Made by a program: the position numbers and the translations under genes. DNA of 64,000 nt from contig CALHBF010000005.1 in NCBI GenBank assembly GCA_937931205.1, forward strand, positions 124,001 through 188,000. Reading direction: 5' to 3'. Within the stretch, counting starts at the first letter, position 1. Every line of letters begins with the position of its first letter. Below, in pieces: positions 8,411-18,532 of this stretch. The DNA is from an uncultured Bacteriovoracaceae bacterium. GTDB taxonomy: Bacteria > Bdellovibrionota > Bacteriovoracia > Bacteriovoracales > Bacteriovoracaceae. The notes below the pieces were generated by a model, which was given only the letters and a program-made list of their open reading frames with translations, was not told where the DNA came from and searched no databases.

Positions 8411-10720
8411 TTAAACTTTTTTAGCTTTATAAGCTTGAATCTCTTGAGCAATAAGTGCCGTCAGCTGACTCATGTTAACGATTTCTTCAATAGTAGAAGT
8501 TCTTTGAACAATATTGATCGCATGCTTCAGAGGAAGAAGGATTGGACCAATTGGAGTCGCCCCACCTAATTGTGCTAGGAGTTTGTAGCTGATATTTGCG
8601 GAAGCAAGATCTGGGAAGATGAGAACGTCAGCAGCTTTATCAAGAGAGCAGAAATCAAAAAGATTTTTCATGATATCGTGATTAGTAGCTACATCCGCCT
8701 GCATTTCACCATCAGCGATCAGAGTAGGATCTTTTAACTTAGCAAGCTTAGCCGCTTCTGCCATCTTAGTTGCACCTTCATCTCTATTTGAACCAAAGTT
8801 TGAGTATGAAAGGAAGGCCACTCTTGGCTCTTGTTTCATTACATTACGATAGAGTCCAGCCGCTGAAAGAGCGATATCTGCTAGGTCTTGAGCATTTGGA
8901 TTCATTTGTACTGTACAGTCAGCAAGGAATACGATTTTTTGCTTGAAAACAAGCATCATGATTCCTGCTACTTTTTGTTTTCCGTTTGTTCCAACAACTT
9001 TAAGAATTGGGCTGATACATTCAGGATAGTTTTGAGTTGCTCCAGTAATCATACCGTCAGCAAGACCCATTTTAACCATCATAGAACCGAAGTAGTTACC
9101 ACGCTTCATCGTATCTCTAGCATAAGTATAAGAGACACCCTTTCTTTGTCTTTGGTGGAAATATTCAGTCGTGAATTTTTCAAAGTGAGCTGACTCTTCA
9201 GGGTTAATGATTTCGAGATCTTTTAAGTTTGTTACTTTAACCTCTGTCATTTTCGCCAGAATATCATCTTTTTTACCAAGAAGAACTGGCTCGATAAGAC
9301 CTTCTTCTTTAAGAATAGAAGCTGCTTTAAGAATTTTAGTATTTGATCCTTCAACGAAAACAATTCTTTGTTTTTCAGAACCAGGAAGCTGAGAACGAAT
9401 GTTTCTCATTACTGATCCTGTTTGACCTAGACGCTCTTGAAGAGATTTTGCATAAGCATTCATATCTTCAATTCTAACTCTCGCAACACCAGAATCCATC
9501 GCAGCTTTAGCAACAGCAGGAGATACGCTTGTTAGAACGCGTTTATCGAAAGGCTTAGGGATAAGGTAGTTTCTACCGAATTTAAAATCTTCATTTCCGT
9601 AAGCACGTTTTACGTCTTCAGGAACTTCTTCTTTCGCAAGACTAGCAATTGCGTAGGCAGCGGCAACTTTCATTTCTTCGTTGATCTTGCGAGCACGAAC
9701 GTCAAGAGCACCACGGAAGATGAATGGGAAACCAAGAACGTTGTTTACTTGGTTAGGGTAGTCTGAACGACCAGTTGCCATAATAGCATCTGAACGTACT
9801 TCAGCTACTTCTTCAGGAGTAATTTCAGGATCAGGGTTTGCCATTGCGAAAATGATAGGATCTTTCGCCATCGACTTAACCATATCTTTTGAAACGAGAC
9901 CTTTAGCAGAACAACCAATGAAGCAATCAGCGCCTTTCATTGCATCTGCAAGTGTGCGGGCAGATGTTTCATTGGCGAAAGCATCCTTGTACTTGTTCAT
10001 ACCTTCAGTACGACCTTTAAAGATAACTCCTTTCGAGTCAACCATTAGGATATTTTTTCTATCAACACCAAGGTTGATGAAGAAGTTAGTACAAGCAATT
10101 GCCGCAGCTCCTGCTCCAGAGACAACAACTTTTACATCTTTCGGTTTTCTGTTTGTGATTTCGCAAGCATTAATGAATGCCGCTCCTGAGATGATGGCAG
10201 TTCCGTGTTGATCATCATGGAAAACTGGAATGTCCATAATGTCTTGAAGTTGTCTCTCGATTTCAAAACACTCAGGTGCTTTGATATCTTCAAGGTTTAT
10301 TCCACCGAAAGTTGGCTCAAGAGCTTTAACAGTGTTTACGATTTCTTCAACTGTTCTGCCGTTGATTTCAATGTCAAAAACATCAATGTCGGCGAAACGC
10401 TTAAAGAGAACACCTTTACCTTCCATCACTGGCTTACCAGCAAGAGGTCCAATATCTCCTAAACCTAGAACGGCAGTTCCGTTAGAGAGAACAGCAACAA
10501 GATTTCCTTTCGCAGTGTATTTGTAAACTTCATCAGGGTTTTTTGCGATTTCTAAACAAGGAGATGCCACTCCAGGAGAATAGGCAAGAGATAGATCGCG
10601 TGCAGTAAGGCACGGTTTTGTTGCAACAACTTCAATTTTACCAGCACGTCCATTTGAATGGTAATCAAGTGCTTGTTGGTATTTTTCCCCTAGGGAATTG
10701 TTTCCATTATTAGAGGCCAC
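8411..10720 (-). CDS. maeB: NADP-dependent malic enzyme with C-terminal phosphotransacetylase-like domain
   Basis: This 769-residue enzyme oxidatively decarboxylates malate to pyruvate in the cytoplasm. The N-terminal malic domain includes [12 protein letters not shown] and [12 protein letters not shown]. The NAD(P)-binding domain has [13 protein letters not shown]. The C-terminal half (about residues 430-765) is the phosphotransacetylase-like regulatory domain typical of MaeB, e.g. [16 protein letters not shown] and [15 protein letters not shown]. The start is GTG at 10720, with an AGGAT SD 6 bp upstream; an ATG 7 bp further upstream is out of frame. ridA follows 10 bp after the stop. The family is regulated by acetyl-CoA through the phosphotransacetylase-like domain (established for E. 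coli MaeB). Confidence 0.95.
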   Translation of the reverse strand: MASNNGNNSLGEKYQQALDYHSNGRAGKIEVVATKPCLTARDLSLAYSPGVASPCLEIAKNPDEVYKYTAKGNLVAVLSNGTAVLGLGDIGPLAGKPVMEGKGVLFKRFADIDVFDIEINGRTVEEIVNTVKALEPTFGGINLEDIKAPECFEIERQLQDIMDIPVFHDDQHGTAIISGAAFINACEITNRKPKDVKVVVSGAGAAAIACTNFFINLGVDRKNILMVDSKGVIFKGRTEGMNKYKDAFANETSARTLADAMKGADCFIGCSAKGLVSKDMVKSMAKDPIIFAMANPDPEITPEEVAEVRSDAIMATGRSDYPNQVNNVLGFPFIFRGALDVRARKINEEMKVAAAYAIASLAKEEVPEDVKRAYGNEDFKFGRNYLIPKPFDKRVLTSVSPAVAKAAMDSGVARVRIEDMNAYAKSLQERLGQTGSVMRNIRSQLPGSEKQRIVFVEGSNTKILKAASILKEEGLIEPVLLGKKDDILAKMTEVKVTNLKDLEIINPEESAHFEKFTTEYFHQRQRKGVSYTYARDTMKRGNYFGSMMVKMGLADGMITGATQNYPECISPILKVVGTNGKQKVAGIMMLVFKQKIVFLADCTVQMNPNAQDLADIALSAAGLYRNVMKQEPRVAFLSYSNFGSNRDEGATKMAEAAKLAKLKDPTLIADGEMQADVATNHDIMKNLFDFCSLDKAADVLIFPDLASANISYKLLAQLGGATPIGPILLPLKHAINIVQRTSTIEEIVNMSQLTALIAQEIQAYKAKKV

Positions 10721-10804
10721 TGGTCATCCTTTTGTTGAGACTTCAATGTCGTAAAACGATGCCCAAGAACATAACAGAAAATCAGTGAAATGACACCATT
10801 TTGG

Positions 10805-12235
10805 CTAAAGATTGGAAGAGGAAATCGTCTTGGATTCTTTCCTAAATATTGCGGTTAGTAATGGCAGGAGGCTTAAGACTAAGCCTATATAAAATTCGTC
10901 TAGTGAGCTGTTGAAAACTCCCCATTTTAAAAGGATTTTCCATGACACGATGCCTATACAACCTAGGGAGACCGAAACAAAGAACAGGGTATCGCTGATT
11001 TTCCCAGGGAAAAGGTGAGCAACCATGAGGGGAATTAAAAGTGTAGCGGCGGAAAAACCACCCAATGTTCTCCAGACAAGAATGACACTTCCCTCAAATA
11101 AATGACTGACCAATAGTGCCAGAATAGCGATCAGCACAAGGGCCGAATGGTGATGCCAAAGTTTAAACTTATTCTTAACATTTATCATGTCATAACTCAG
11201 ACATGTTGAAGCGGTAAAAAGATAGGAATCAAGAGTTGAGAGAATCGTCGCTAAAATTCCCGCGAGCATCAGACCGCGAAATCCTGAAGGTAGAACTTGG
11301 ATTGCGAACTGAAGATAAGCATTTTGTGAATTAGCATGGGGAAGAACCGCCTTGGCATAAAGAGCTCCAAGTGTGGTGCAGCAGTCAATAATAATCCAGA
11401 AAACAATGGAAATAAGAATTCCATTTCGTGCGGTTTTTTCATCTTTGGCAGCAAAGCATCTCTGATAAAAATTGGGATCTACCAGTGTCGAGAATGCGAT
11501 AAATCCCCAGACTAAGAGTACCCATAGAGATTCGCCGCCTGTCCAGTCAAGGTGGCCGGGAGGAAGCTTATCAATAAGCCAAAGAGGAGAGCCGAATGTG
11601 CTCCAAGCAAAAATTACGATGAGAAGAACTGAGAGAACCATGAAGAAAAACTGAACCATATCTGAGAAAACAACAGCGCGAAAACCACCCCAGAGCGAGT
11701 AGATAACAACAATCAATAACCCGATACCGGAGTTTACAAAGAGATTTCCTCCAAAGAGGGCCTGCAAAAAAAGTCCAAGACTAATAACATAGGCCAAGGG
11801 AAGAAGATTAAGGAAATTGAGAATGGCGGTTGTCTTTTCGGCCTTTGGTCCAATCATCTTACCTGCAAGATCCGATAGGCTCATCGCCTCAAATTTCTTT
11901 ACCTTCTTGACGAGCACCAAAGCAAAGATCAAGTAGCTGAAATACCAAAACACTCCTTGAGTCACAAAGTTGTAGACTCCCTTTTCAAAGGTGAGAGTCG
12001 TGACTCCAAAGATTCCCCCGTACCAAGTGGCAACGAGTGTTCCGACGAATAAAGGAAGAGTGAGCCTGCGTCCCATGAGAAGAAGTTCAAGAGTTCCCTG
12101 TTTTTCTTTTTCGGGAAGCTGATCTTTGAGTCTTTGACCATAAACGATTGCTAGAAATGTAACAATCAAGGCCAAAATAAAGAGAGTCCAATCAAGTGGA
12201 CTTAAAAATTGATATAAAGCTGACTCAGAAATCAT
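10805..12235 (-). CDS. Sodium:solute symporter (SSS) family transporter
   Basis: This 476-residue inner-membrane protein has about 12-13 hydrophobic segments. Family features include RRLTLPLFVGTLVATWYGG in the first helices, an IYSLWGGFRAVVFSDMVQFF segment typical of SSS transporters, and LAGILATILSTLDSYLFTAST. The substrate cannot be read from the sequence; relatives carry proline, pantothenate, sugars or other nutrients with Na+. The start at 12235 has no SD but has TATAAT 6 bp upstream. It diverges from the next gene across only 35 bp. Confidence 0.9.
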   Translation of the reverse strand: MISESALYQFLSPLDWTLFILALIVTFLAIVYGQRLKDQLPEKEKQGTLELLLMGRRLTLPLFVGTLVATWYGGIFGVTTLTFEKGVYNFVTQGVFWYFSYLIFALVLVKKVKKFEAMSLSDLAGKMIGPKAEKTTAILNFLNLLPLAYVISLGLFLQALFGGNLFVNSGIGLLIVVIYSLWGGFRAVVFSDMVQFFFMVLSVLLIVIFAWSTFGSPLWLIDKLPPGHLDWTGGESLWVLLVWGFIAFSTLVDPNFYQRCFAAKDEKTARNGILISIVFWIIIDCCTTLGALYAKAVLPHANSQNAYLQFAIQVLPSGFRGLMLAGILATILSTLDSYLFTASTCLSYDMINVKNKFKLWHHHSALVLIAILALLVSHLFEGSVILVWRTLGGFSAATLLIPLMVAHLFPGKISDTLFFVSVSLGCIGIVSWKILLKWGVFNSSLDEFYIGLVLSLLPLLTAIFRKESKTISSSNL

Positions 12236-12270
12236 GGATAGATTATAGCTTTTGGCCTATCCTTTTGACT
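12235..12270. promoter_or_regulatory. Overlapping divergent leaderless promoters
   Basis: Only 35 bp separate the start codons at 12235 (minus) and 12271 (plus). TATAAT on the minus strand (12242-12247) lies 6 bp from the minus ATG. TATCCT on the plus strand (12258-12263) lies 7 bp from the plus ATG, with TGGATA (12235-12240) 17 bp before it. Each -35 region overlaps or touches the other gene's start codon. No SD is present for either gene. Confidence 0.55.
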
Positions 12271-12960
12271 ATGAAATACGCTTTGATATTTATTGCAGTC
12301 TTGATACTTCTTCGAATCGATATGTTTGTCGGCGTGGTTGAAAGATTTACGCAGAAAATTCCAACCTTCAGTAAGAATGAGACAATTGAGAATACAGCTC
12401 CTGCCACTGAACTTAAAAAAGTAGATTTAAAAGTTACTCCCAAAGCTCAATTTCAAATTTTGCTGGCCGAATTTGGGTACAATCCAACGGCCGGTTCACG
12501 TCAGTTAATTTTAGAATTCTTAAAAAATAACCCGGGAGCTATCGAGATCGAGCGCAATGCGCTTTTGTCGGAAATGGAAAAATGGGTGCCTCTTACTCAA
12601 GGGGAGAATATTGAGTTAGTTCGCCTTCTCGCTGATTTGATGAACAATTTCAAGGGAGAAAGATTTAAGCTTGTTCAAGAGTTCTTCACCCTATACATTG
12701 CCAGCAACCCTGAGTTCTTTATTTCATTTTATCCCCATCAATTTGATCCGAATTGCATGGTGGCTAAATTGACTTGGGAATCGGGTGAAGGGTTGAGTCT
12801 TGAAGGTATTAACTCAAGACTAGAAATATTTGAAACTCTGGAAGGAAAAGCTCCTCCTGAAAAATTAGGGTTTCTGAAAAATTGTCAGCTTGTTTTACGA
12901 GTTGAACAAAGTGAGCGTGAGAAGACAGGTAATTATGATTCAAGCAAACAATCTTTCTAA
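12271..12960 (+). CDS. Membrane-anchored or secreted hypothetical protein
   Basis: The 229-residue product starts at MKYALIFIAVLILLRID, an uncleaved anchor or signal sequence. The rest is predicted soluble and mostly helical, with a central region (about 50-150) rich in E/L and no recognised motif. The ATG at 12271 is chosen because it heads the hydrophobic segment and sits 7 bp after a -10-like TATCCT; longer in-frame versions would overlap the divergent symporter gene. The 3' end overlaps the ABC-F gene by 26 bp, so the two are probably coupled. Function unknown. Confidence 0.65.
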   Translation: MKYALIFIAVLILLRIDMFVGVVERFTQKIPTFSKNETIENTAPATELKKVDLKVTPKAQFQILLAEFGYNPTAGSRQLILEFLKNNPGAIEIERNALLSEMEKWVPLTQGENIELVRLLADLMNNFKGERFKLVQEFFTLYIASNPEFFISFYPHQFDPNCMVAKLTWESGEGLSLEGINSRLEIFETLEGKAPPEKLGFLKNCQLVLRVEQSEREKTGNYDSSKQSF

Positions 12961-14764
12961 AAGTTATGGCCCACAGGAGCTATTCGCTAATATAAGTTTT
13001 AATCTCTCTAAGGGAGAGAAGGTCGGACTTGTTGGTCGAAACGGTTGTGGGAAATCAACACTGTTTAAAATGATTCTTGGAGATGAATTTAGTGATTCAG
13101 GCGAGATCATTGTTCCTAAGAACTATATGATTGGTAGTTTGAAGCAGCACCTAGAATTTAGCAAAGAGACAATTTTAGAAGAAGTCATGTCTGCTGTTAA
13201 AAACATTCAAGAGTTTGAGCAGTATAAAGCTGAGAAAATGTTAATGGGTCTTGGTTTTAAGATTGAAGATTTTGCAAAGGCTCCTTCGGCCTTTTCAGGC
13301 GGTTATCAAATTCGCTTAAATCTAGCCAAGGTTTTACTGGCAGAGCCAGATTGTTTACTTCTGGATGAGCCTACTAACTATCTAGACATTATTTCTATGA
13401 GATGGCTTTCACTGTTCTTAAAAAACTATCCGGGTGAAGTGATGATCATTACCCATGATAAGTTCTTCATGGATAGCGTAACAACTCATACCATGGGCCT
13501 GTGGAGAGGGAAGTTATTAAAAATTCCTGGTGGGACTCAGAAATATTTAGAGCAATTAATTAGTGAAGAAGAGTTGTACGAAAAAACTCGCGCCAATCAA
13601 GATAAACGCAGAAAAGAGTTGGAAGATTTCGTTAATCGTTTTAGAGCAAAAGCGACAAAGGCAACTCAGGCACAATCTCGTTTAAAGATGCTTGAAAAAA
13701 TGCCGTCGATGGAAGCTCTTGCGATGGTTTCCAATTTAGATTTTGAATTTAATTATCAAGAATCTCCTGGGAAAAATCTTATGGAAGTTCGTGATCTTTC
13801 ATTTGGTTTTGCTGAAACGAATCTTTTTGAAGGCTTAAATTTTACTCTCGGAAGAAATGATAAAATTGCCATTATTGGTAAAAACGGAAAAGGTAAGACG
13901 ACTTTATTGAACGTTCTGGCAAAAGAGTTTGAGCCTAGAACGGGTGAGGTTTCTTATAACGTAAATCTTCTTCTTGGACACTTTGGACAAACTAACGTTA
14001 ATCGCCTGAATCTGGAAAACACCATCGAGCAAGAAGTTGCCAGTGCGAATCCTGATTTGCCGCTACAAAGAATACGCTCTATTTGTGGAGTGATGATGTT
14101 TTCAGGAGAACTGGCCCAGAAAAAAATCAAGGTCCTATCAGGTGGAGAGAGAGCAAGAGTTCTATTAGGAAAGCTACTTGCGAAACCTACTAATCTTCTC
14201 TTTCTGGATGAGCCGACAAACCATTTGGATCAAGAGAGTATTGAAACGCTTATTACTGAGCTGGAGAATTATCCAGGTGCCGTCATCATGGTAACCCACT
14301 CAGAAGAGATGCTGAAGCGAGTAGCTCAGAAGATTGTCGTTTTTCATAAGAATGGAGCCGAGTTCTTAAACGAATCTTACGAAGGATTCTTAGAAAAAAT
14401 TGGCTGGGAAGAAGAAACTGCAAAGGATAACAAAGTTAAGAGTTCTGTCAGTCGAAATGATTTGAAGCGACTGCGCTCAGAGATGATTGTTACCCGCGGG
14501 CGTGAGTTGAATCCATTTAAAAAGAAGATGGAGAAGCTTGAAGATTCTGTGATGAAGGATGAAGAGAAAATTTCAGTTCTAGAAACTGAGCTGGTTGAAT
14601 TGGCCCAAAAAGGTGATTCTAAAAAGATTCAAGATTATTCTCAGCAAATTAGCGTTTTGAAAAAAAATGTTGATAAAAATATGGAAGAGCTTGTTGAATT
14701 AACAACTAAGCATGATGATATCTTTCAGTCTTATGAAAAAAAACTAGAGGATCTGGAGCGATAA
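12935..14764 (+). CDS. ABC-F family ATPase (Uup/YheS-like)
   Basis: This soluble 609-residue protein has two ABC ATPase domains and no membrane segment, the ABC-F layout. Domain 1 has Walker A GRNGCGKST (34-42), signature FSGGYQ and Walker B LLLDEPTNYLD. Domain 2 has GKNGKGKTT, LSGGERARV and LFLDEPTNHLD. A charged linker separates them and a C-terminal coiled coil (about 525-609) follows. ABC-F proteins act on the ribosome, in translation fidelity or antibiotic protection; the subgroup here is not certain. The start at 12935 matches the usual N-terminus (MIQANNLSKSYG) and overlaps the upstream gene; an upstream in-frame ATG at 12890 is less likely. Confidence 0.93.
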   Translation: MIQANNLSKSYGPQELFANISFNLSKGEKVGLVGRNGCGKSTLFKMILGDEFSDSGEIIVPKNYMIGSLKQHLEFSKETILEEVMSAVKNIQEFEQYKAEKMLMGLGFKIEDFAKAPSAFSGGYQIRLNLAKVLLAEPDCLLLDEPTNYLDIISMRWLSLFLKNYPGEVMIITHDKFFMDSVTTHTMGLWRGKLLKIPGGTQKYLEQLISEEELYEKTRANQDKRRKELEDFVNRFRAKATKATQAQSRLKMLEKMPSMEALAMVSNLDFEFNYQESPGKNLMEVRDLSFGFAETNLFEGLNFTLGRNDKIAIIGKNGKGKTTLLNVLAKEFEPRTGEVSYNVNLLLGHFGQTNVNRLNLENTIEQEVASANPDLPLQRIRSICGVMMFSGELAQKKIKVLSGGERARVLLGKLLAKPTNLLFLDEPTNHLDQESIETLITELENYPGAVIMVTHSEEMLKRVAQKIVVFHKNGAEFLNESYEGFLEKIGWEEETAKDNKVKSSVSRNDLKRLRSEMIVTRGRELNPFKKKMEKLEDSVMKDEEKISVLETELVELAQKGDSKKIQDYSQQISVLKKNVDKNMEELVELTTKHDDIFQSYEKKLEDLER

Positions 14765-14790
14765 GACTCCAAATCTTCTAGGTATTAATT

Positions 14791-16740
14791 TTAGAATGTA
14801 CAATCGACATTGACTGCAGAGCTATTATTAACAGTACAGCGCAAGAATCTTGTATTCGTTTCACTCCATTTCTCAACAATACTGTCGTTGGAAATATAGA
14901 GATGATAAGTTAGAACTCCAAAAACATACTGTCCATTTGGAAAGCCAGATAAAGTGTATTCTAAATCTTCGGCATCCAAAACCAGAAAGTCGTAGCTATT
15001 CATAGTGCCGCTAAAGGCCGCAAGGGCTTCACCCCAGTTAAATACTGTTCCGCTTCGCCAGAAAAGTACATAGTTTGTGTAGAATCCAGATTCAGGAGCT
15101 GACCACTTGACCGTTACATACTCACGTTGAGTAGAGCCTGAGTCGACTCCTATAAAGCTTTGAGCAGTAGGGGGTTCAATTTTAGGAATGATACACTTCC
15201 AATTTTCATTGGTGATTTCTCTTCGCTGAGTTCCATCTTCATTCCATTTGTAAGGATAAAGTCTAAAACAATATGGTTCAGTAGATAAGTAATCAATCCC
15301 ATCGACTTTAATCTCGGTAGTACTCATTGGATCAAATGGGCGATGATAAACAGGGAAGGTCGAATCTGTAATTTCGATTTCGCTGTCACTACCATCCAAG
15401 GTTCTTCTCATCTTTAGAATGAGTCCATCAAAGTACCCACCGATGATATTAGGGTCTTCATAGAATACTTTTATACTTTGAGAGCCATCCAGATTTCCTG
15501 ACGACTCAAGCTTGAGAACTCCATTGAAGATGGTTGCAGGGTCTGTCGTCGCAAATCTAAAAGTACTGGCCAGTCTTTCTGTGGGAATACATGTTGTTTT
15601 TTGGCAGACCAATAAAACGAATTCATATTCGGTATAAGGAATGAGTCCAGTTATTTGAGTGGAAGTTGAAAGGTAAGAAACCTTTTTACAAAAAATTGTT
15701 TCCAGAGGGGCCGACTGTGTTTCAGTTAGACATAGGGCAGGTAGTGGACTTGTAGTAGCTCCTTCACCTTTTTTACTATAATAAAGTCTGAAGTGATCGA
15801 ATACCCCTTCAACCTGTTTCCAAGTAGCTCGAACTGAAGTCAGTCCTAGACCACCAGAGAGAATTGAAACGAATAGACTTGATCTATCAAAATCAATATC
15901 TGCTAGTTCATCGGAAAGGGTTGAAATTTCGACATAGCTAGTATTCAACTCACTTCGAAGATGAGGATTATAAATATCTTCCACAGATCCATTATGAATG
16001 GCTCTAATTCGCGCATAATACTTTCTTTTTGGTAGAAGACCTTTGGCGACGTATTGATTGACGGTGTTATCTTTGTCATGGGCCCATTGAAAAACCCAAC
16101 GTCCTTGAGAAGAGGTTAAATCGTAGTCCATATCTGCCGGTGTTAACCTTTCAGCATCTACCACAACTAATTCGTAGGTTTTAGGGTCCCAGGGATCATT
16201 GAAGATCAAATCGTTATCACTGGCCGGAGTAAATCTAAAAAGAAGAGAGTCTTTACCGTCTTGGCCGGGCATATTTGTTGCAGAACTAACTCCCAAAAAA
16301 TCAGAAACACGGTTCGTGAAAGTTGTTGCACTCTTAGGAATCACATTAGTACTGATCCCATTGCCTTTTTGATCTCTGGCCTGCATGGTGAATACGTAGG
16401 TATTCATCCGAGCTAGATCAGTCACAGTCGTTCTGAGTAGACCTCTATAGTCTGGCTTTAAAATATCTGAAGGAATAGAGATAGGTGTTGGATTATTCCC
16501 AACATAAAGATCGTAAATGTATTTACCAGACCCACCAGATGCCGGGTAAAAGAAAACCTCAACCTTTGTATCTGAAATGGCCGTTGCAGTATGAATCCCA
16601 GAGAAGCTTACAACCGGGTTATATGCTGAACCGATATCAGTAATGTTACTATTCGATTCTTGAACAGTACCAACACATGATACAAGTAGAGTGGAAAGGC
16701 AGACAACAAGACCTAATTTCCAACGTTTAATCATTTTCAT
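14791..16740 (-). CDS. Lipoprotein with fibronectin type III-like repeats
   Basis: The 649-residue product has a lipoprotein signal ending in LLVSC (Cys22) followed by VGTVQE. The first giant lipoprotein encoded 15 kb away carries the same CVGTVQE. The mature part reads as about five fibronectin type III-like beta-sandwiches, with repeated features such as LLPKRKYYARIRAIH, LIPYTEYEFVLLVC and FPNGQYVFGVLTYH. It probably sits on the outer membrane. The start could be 16740 or 16734: a TATTAT box lies 6 bp before the latter, and neither has an SD. It lies 43 bp after the Lxx-repeat gene in the same direction, so a shared role with the motor-like cluster is plausible but inferred. Confidence 0.8.
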   Translation of the reverse strand: MKMIKRWKLGLVVCLSTLLVSCVGTVQESNSNITDIGSAYNPVVSFSGIHTATAISDTKVEVFFYPASGGSGKYIYDLYVGNNPTPISIPSDILKPDYRGLLRTTVTDLARMNTYVFTMQARDQKGNGISTNVIPKSATTFTNRVSDFLGVSSATNMPGQDGKDSLLFRFTPASDNDLIFNDPWDPKTYELVVVDAERLTPADMDYDLTSSQGRWVFQWAHDKDNTVNQYVAKGLLPKRKYYARIRAIHNGSVEDIYNPHLRSELNTSYVEISTLSDELADIDFDRSSLFVSILSGGLGLTSVRATWKQVEGVFDHFRLYYSKKGEGATTSPLPALCLTETQSAPLETIFCKKVSYLSTSTQITGLIPYTEYEFVLLVCQKTTCIPTERLASTFRFATTDPATIFNGVLKLESSGNLDGSQSIKVFYEDPNIIGGYFDGLILKMRRTLDGSDSEIEITDSTFPVYHRPFDPMSTTEIKVDGIDYLSTEPYCFRLYPYKWNEDGTQRREITNENWKCIIPKIEPPTAQSFIGVDSGSTQREYVTVKWSAPESGFYTNYVLFWRSGTVFNWGEALAAFSGTMNSYDFLVLDAEDLEYTLSGFPNGQYVFGVLTYHLYISNDSIVEKWSETNTRFLRCTVNNSSAVNVDCTF

Positions 16741-16783
16741 ATAATACACCCGAAACATCCTTGCTTCTGTTATATCAGTAGTT

Positions 16784-18415
16784 TCATAGAGCTATCAGTT
16801 GTCTCAGAGTCTGAGGATCCTCGATATAGAGCTCTAAAGTGGCAACAATTGTTGCCAGTCTCAGAGACTCAAGATTCGATTTTGAATACTGATACTTTTG
16901 TACGATTTCCGTATAATTGCCATTAATAAAAAAGACTTTTAGTTCTTTTAAAATTTTCTCATCTTCCATCTGACCAGAGTTTTTTGCCATCGCAATATCG
17001 TATTCAATCTTTGGAAGAATATTGGCTTTCGAGTAAACGATTTGTTGCTTGAGTGCCTTGATCGTTTCATCTTTAATGTTGATGTTGTTATATTGATAAT
17101 CGTAATCCATCACGTCTTTGATGATATTAACTCTTTCGGTCATGGTAAGATTGTTATCAATTGAAAATGCTCTCTGATAATCGTAGCTAATTTTCTTTCT
17201 GATATTGGAAATGATTTCTTCAAATTTAGGCTCTTGAATTTCGCCTTGAAGAAGCATTAAACCGAAGTTTGTTTGTGCTGGAGCACCAAACCCAACTGCT
17301 GAAAGGGATTTTGTTGCAATCTTTTGACCGGCATTGGTTGAAAGAAGATAGAGTACAAAAACCGAAGCCAATCCGAATTTGACGACTTCAAGAAAAAAAC
17401 CAAAGCATTGTCCTAAGAAAATGATATGGAATTTCTTATTCATAATATTAAGCTTGTCGAGTTTATCGAGTTTCTCAAAAAAGCCGACGTTATCAAGCTT
17501 GGTTAGCTGATCCAAGTTATTTAACTTATCCAGCCCTTCAAGCTGATCTAATTCATCTAGCTTCTTGAGATACTCCAGTCTTTCAAGCTTAGAAAGATTT
17601 TGAAGATTATCTAATGCACGTAATTCCACTAGATTTTCAAGTTTGGCAATTTCAGAAACTCTTTCAAGAGATTTTAGATTATCGAGATGTTTGAGATTCT
17701 CTAACTCTTTGATAGAATCTAATTTGTGTAATTCATCTAATCGATCTAACTTCTTTAGAGCAGTAAGGCGATCAATCTTATTTAAATGAGCAAGGTTTTC
17801 AAATAATTCTCCATGCATCTGCAAAAGACGATTTAAGTCATGTAGTGCATCTAGTTTTTCTGAAAGAGAATCAATCTTATTGAGTGCATTGAGTTGGTCT
17901 AGTTTATCTAGTTTATGAAGACCAGTGATTTCAATATTAATCTGGCTTTGCGTATTATCAATTTTAGATTTGGTAATGGAATCTTTGATCATGTCCTTGA
18001 GCATCGTTGGCTCACTTGGCAGATCAGGCATATCCGATTGATGATCTTCCATCACAGGCTCATCTTCGGACTCTTCACTAATTGTGGGAATATCATCAAA
18101 TTCAAGGCCTGGAGGCGTAAAAGGTTCGTACGCAGGTGCTGCACTTTCTTCACTAATACTAAGCTCTGAATCTTCTTTTGAATCTATCGTGAATTCATTT
18201 TGATCTTCAGTAACAGTCTGTGTTTCTTCGAAAGTATCTGGAAGTTCTGGTACATCACTACTAAGAGCGTTTTCAAGATCAAAGCTTGTAATTTCATCCC
18301 GTACAATTGATAAAGATGATGGATCTGATTGATCCTCCAATTCAAATTGAGCGGTGACATCACCACTTAACTCGATTTCTTGATCAATATCTTTCTTTAA
18401 AGCTGAATTACTCAT
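16784..18415 (-). CDS. Inner-membrane protein with long leucine-every-third-residue repeat
   Basis: This 543-residue protein has four parts. Residues 1-165 are acidic and probably disordered. Residues 166-325 are an Lxx triplet repeat, rich in KLDKLDELHKL-type units. One membrane helix lies at about 330-358. The C-terminal 180 residues are soluble. By charge the N-terminus and repeat should be cytoplasmic and the C-terminal domain periplasmic. From residue 208 to 325 a large hydrophobic residue falls at every third position with no phase slip (40 positions). That does not fit a normal heptad coiled coil. The gene is divergent from motA and has an AGGTCC SD. I recognise no named family; its position beside motAB suggests a scaffold or regulator of that motor (inference). 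Confidence 0.8.
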   Translation of the reverse strand: MSNSALKKDIDQEIELSGDVTAQFELEDQSDPSSLSIVRDEITSFDLENALSSDVPELPDTFEETQTVTEDQNEFTIDSKEDSELSISEESAAPAYEPFTPPGLEFDDIPTISEESEDEPVMEDHQSDMPDLPSEPTMLKDMIKDSITKSKIDNTQSQINIEITGLHKLDKLDQLNALNKIDSLSEKLDALHDLNRLLQMHGELFENLAHLNKIDRLTALKKLDRLDELHKLDSIKELENLKHLDNLKSLERVSEIAKLENLVELRALDNLQNLSKLERLEYLKKLDELDQLEGLDKLNNLDQLTKLDNVGFFEKLDKLDKLNIMNKKFHIIFLGQCFGFFLEVVKFGLASVFVLYLLSTNAGQKIATKSLSAVGFGAPAQTNFGLMLLQGEIQEPKFEEIISNIRKKISYDYQRAFSIDNNLTMTERVNIIKDVMDYDYQYNNINIKDETIKALKQQIVYSKANILPKIEYDIAMAKNSGQMEDEKILKELKVFFINGNYTEIVQKYQYSKSNLESLRLATIVATLELYIEDPQTLRQLIAL

Positions 18416-18496
18416 TTGGACCTCTCGATTAACTAATCGGAAGCAATTTTTTTTATTTTAAAAAAAAATTAATGCTTTAGCTAAAGGAGGCAAAGT

Positions 18497-18532
18497 TTGT
18501 TCCGAAAAGAGAGTTACATGGAGGTTTTATGA
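18497..18532 (+). other. Possible leader minicistron before motA
   Basis: AAAGGAGG (18483-18490) precedes TTG at 18497, which opens an 11-codon frame ending at TGA 18530-18532. That stop overlaps the motA ATG as ATGA. motA also has its own GGAGG (18520-18524). This could be a translated leader that couples to motA, or chance. Confidence 0.3.

Noticed and set aside
9852-10211. A 119-codon plus-strand open frame opposite maeB
   Set aside because: Complementary-strand reading of a highly conserved gene; no independent evidence.
17440-17930. CRISPR or tandem DNA repeat in the region coding for Lxx triplets
   Set aside because: The DNA is repetitive only because the protein repeats. Units are 9 bp based, vary in sequence and stay in frame.
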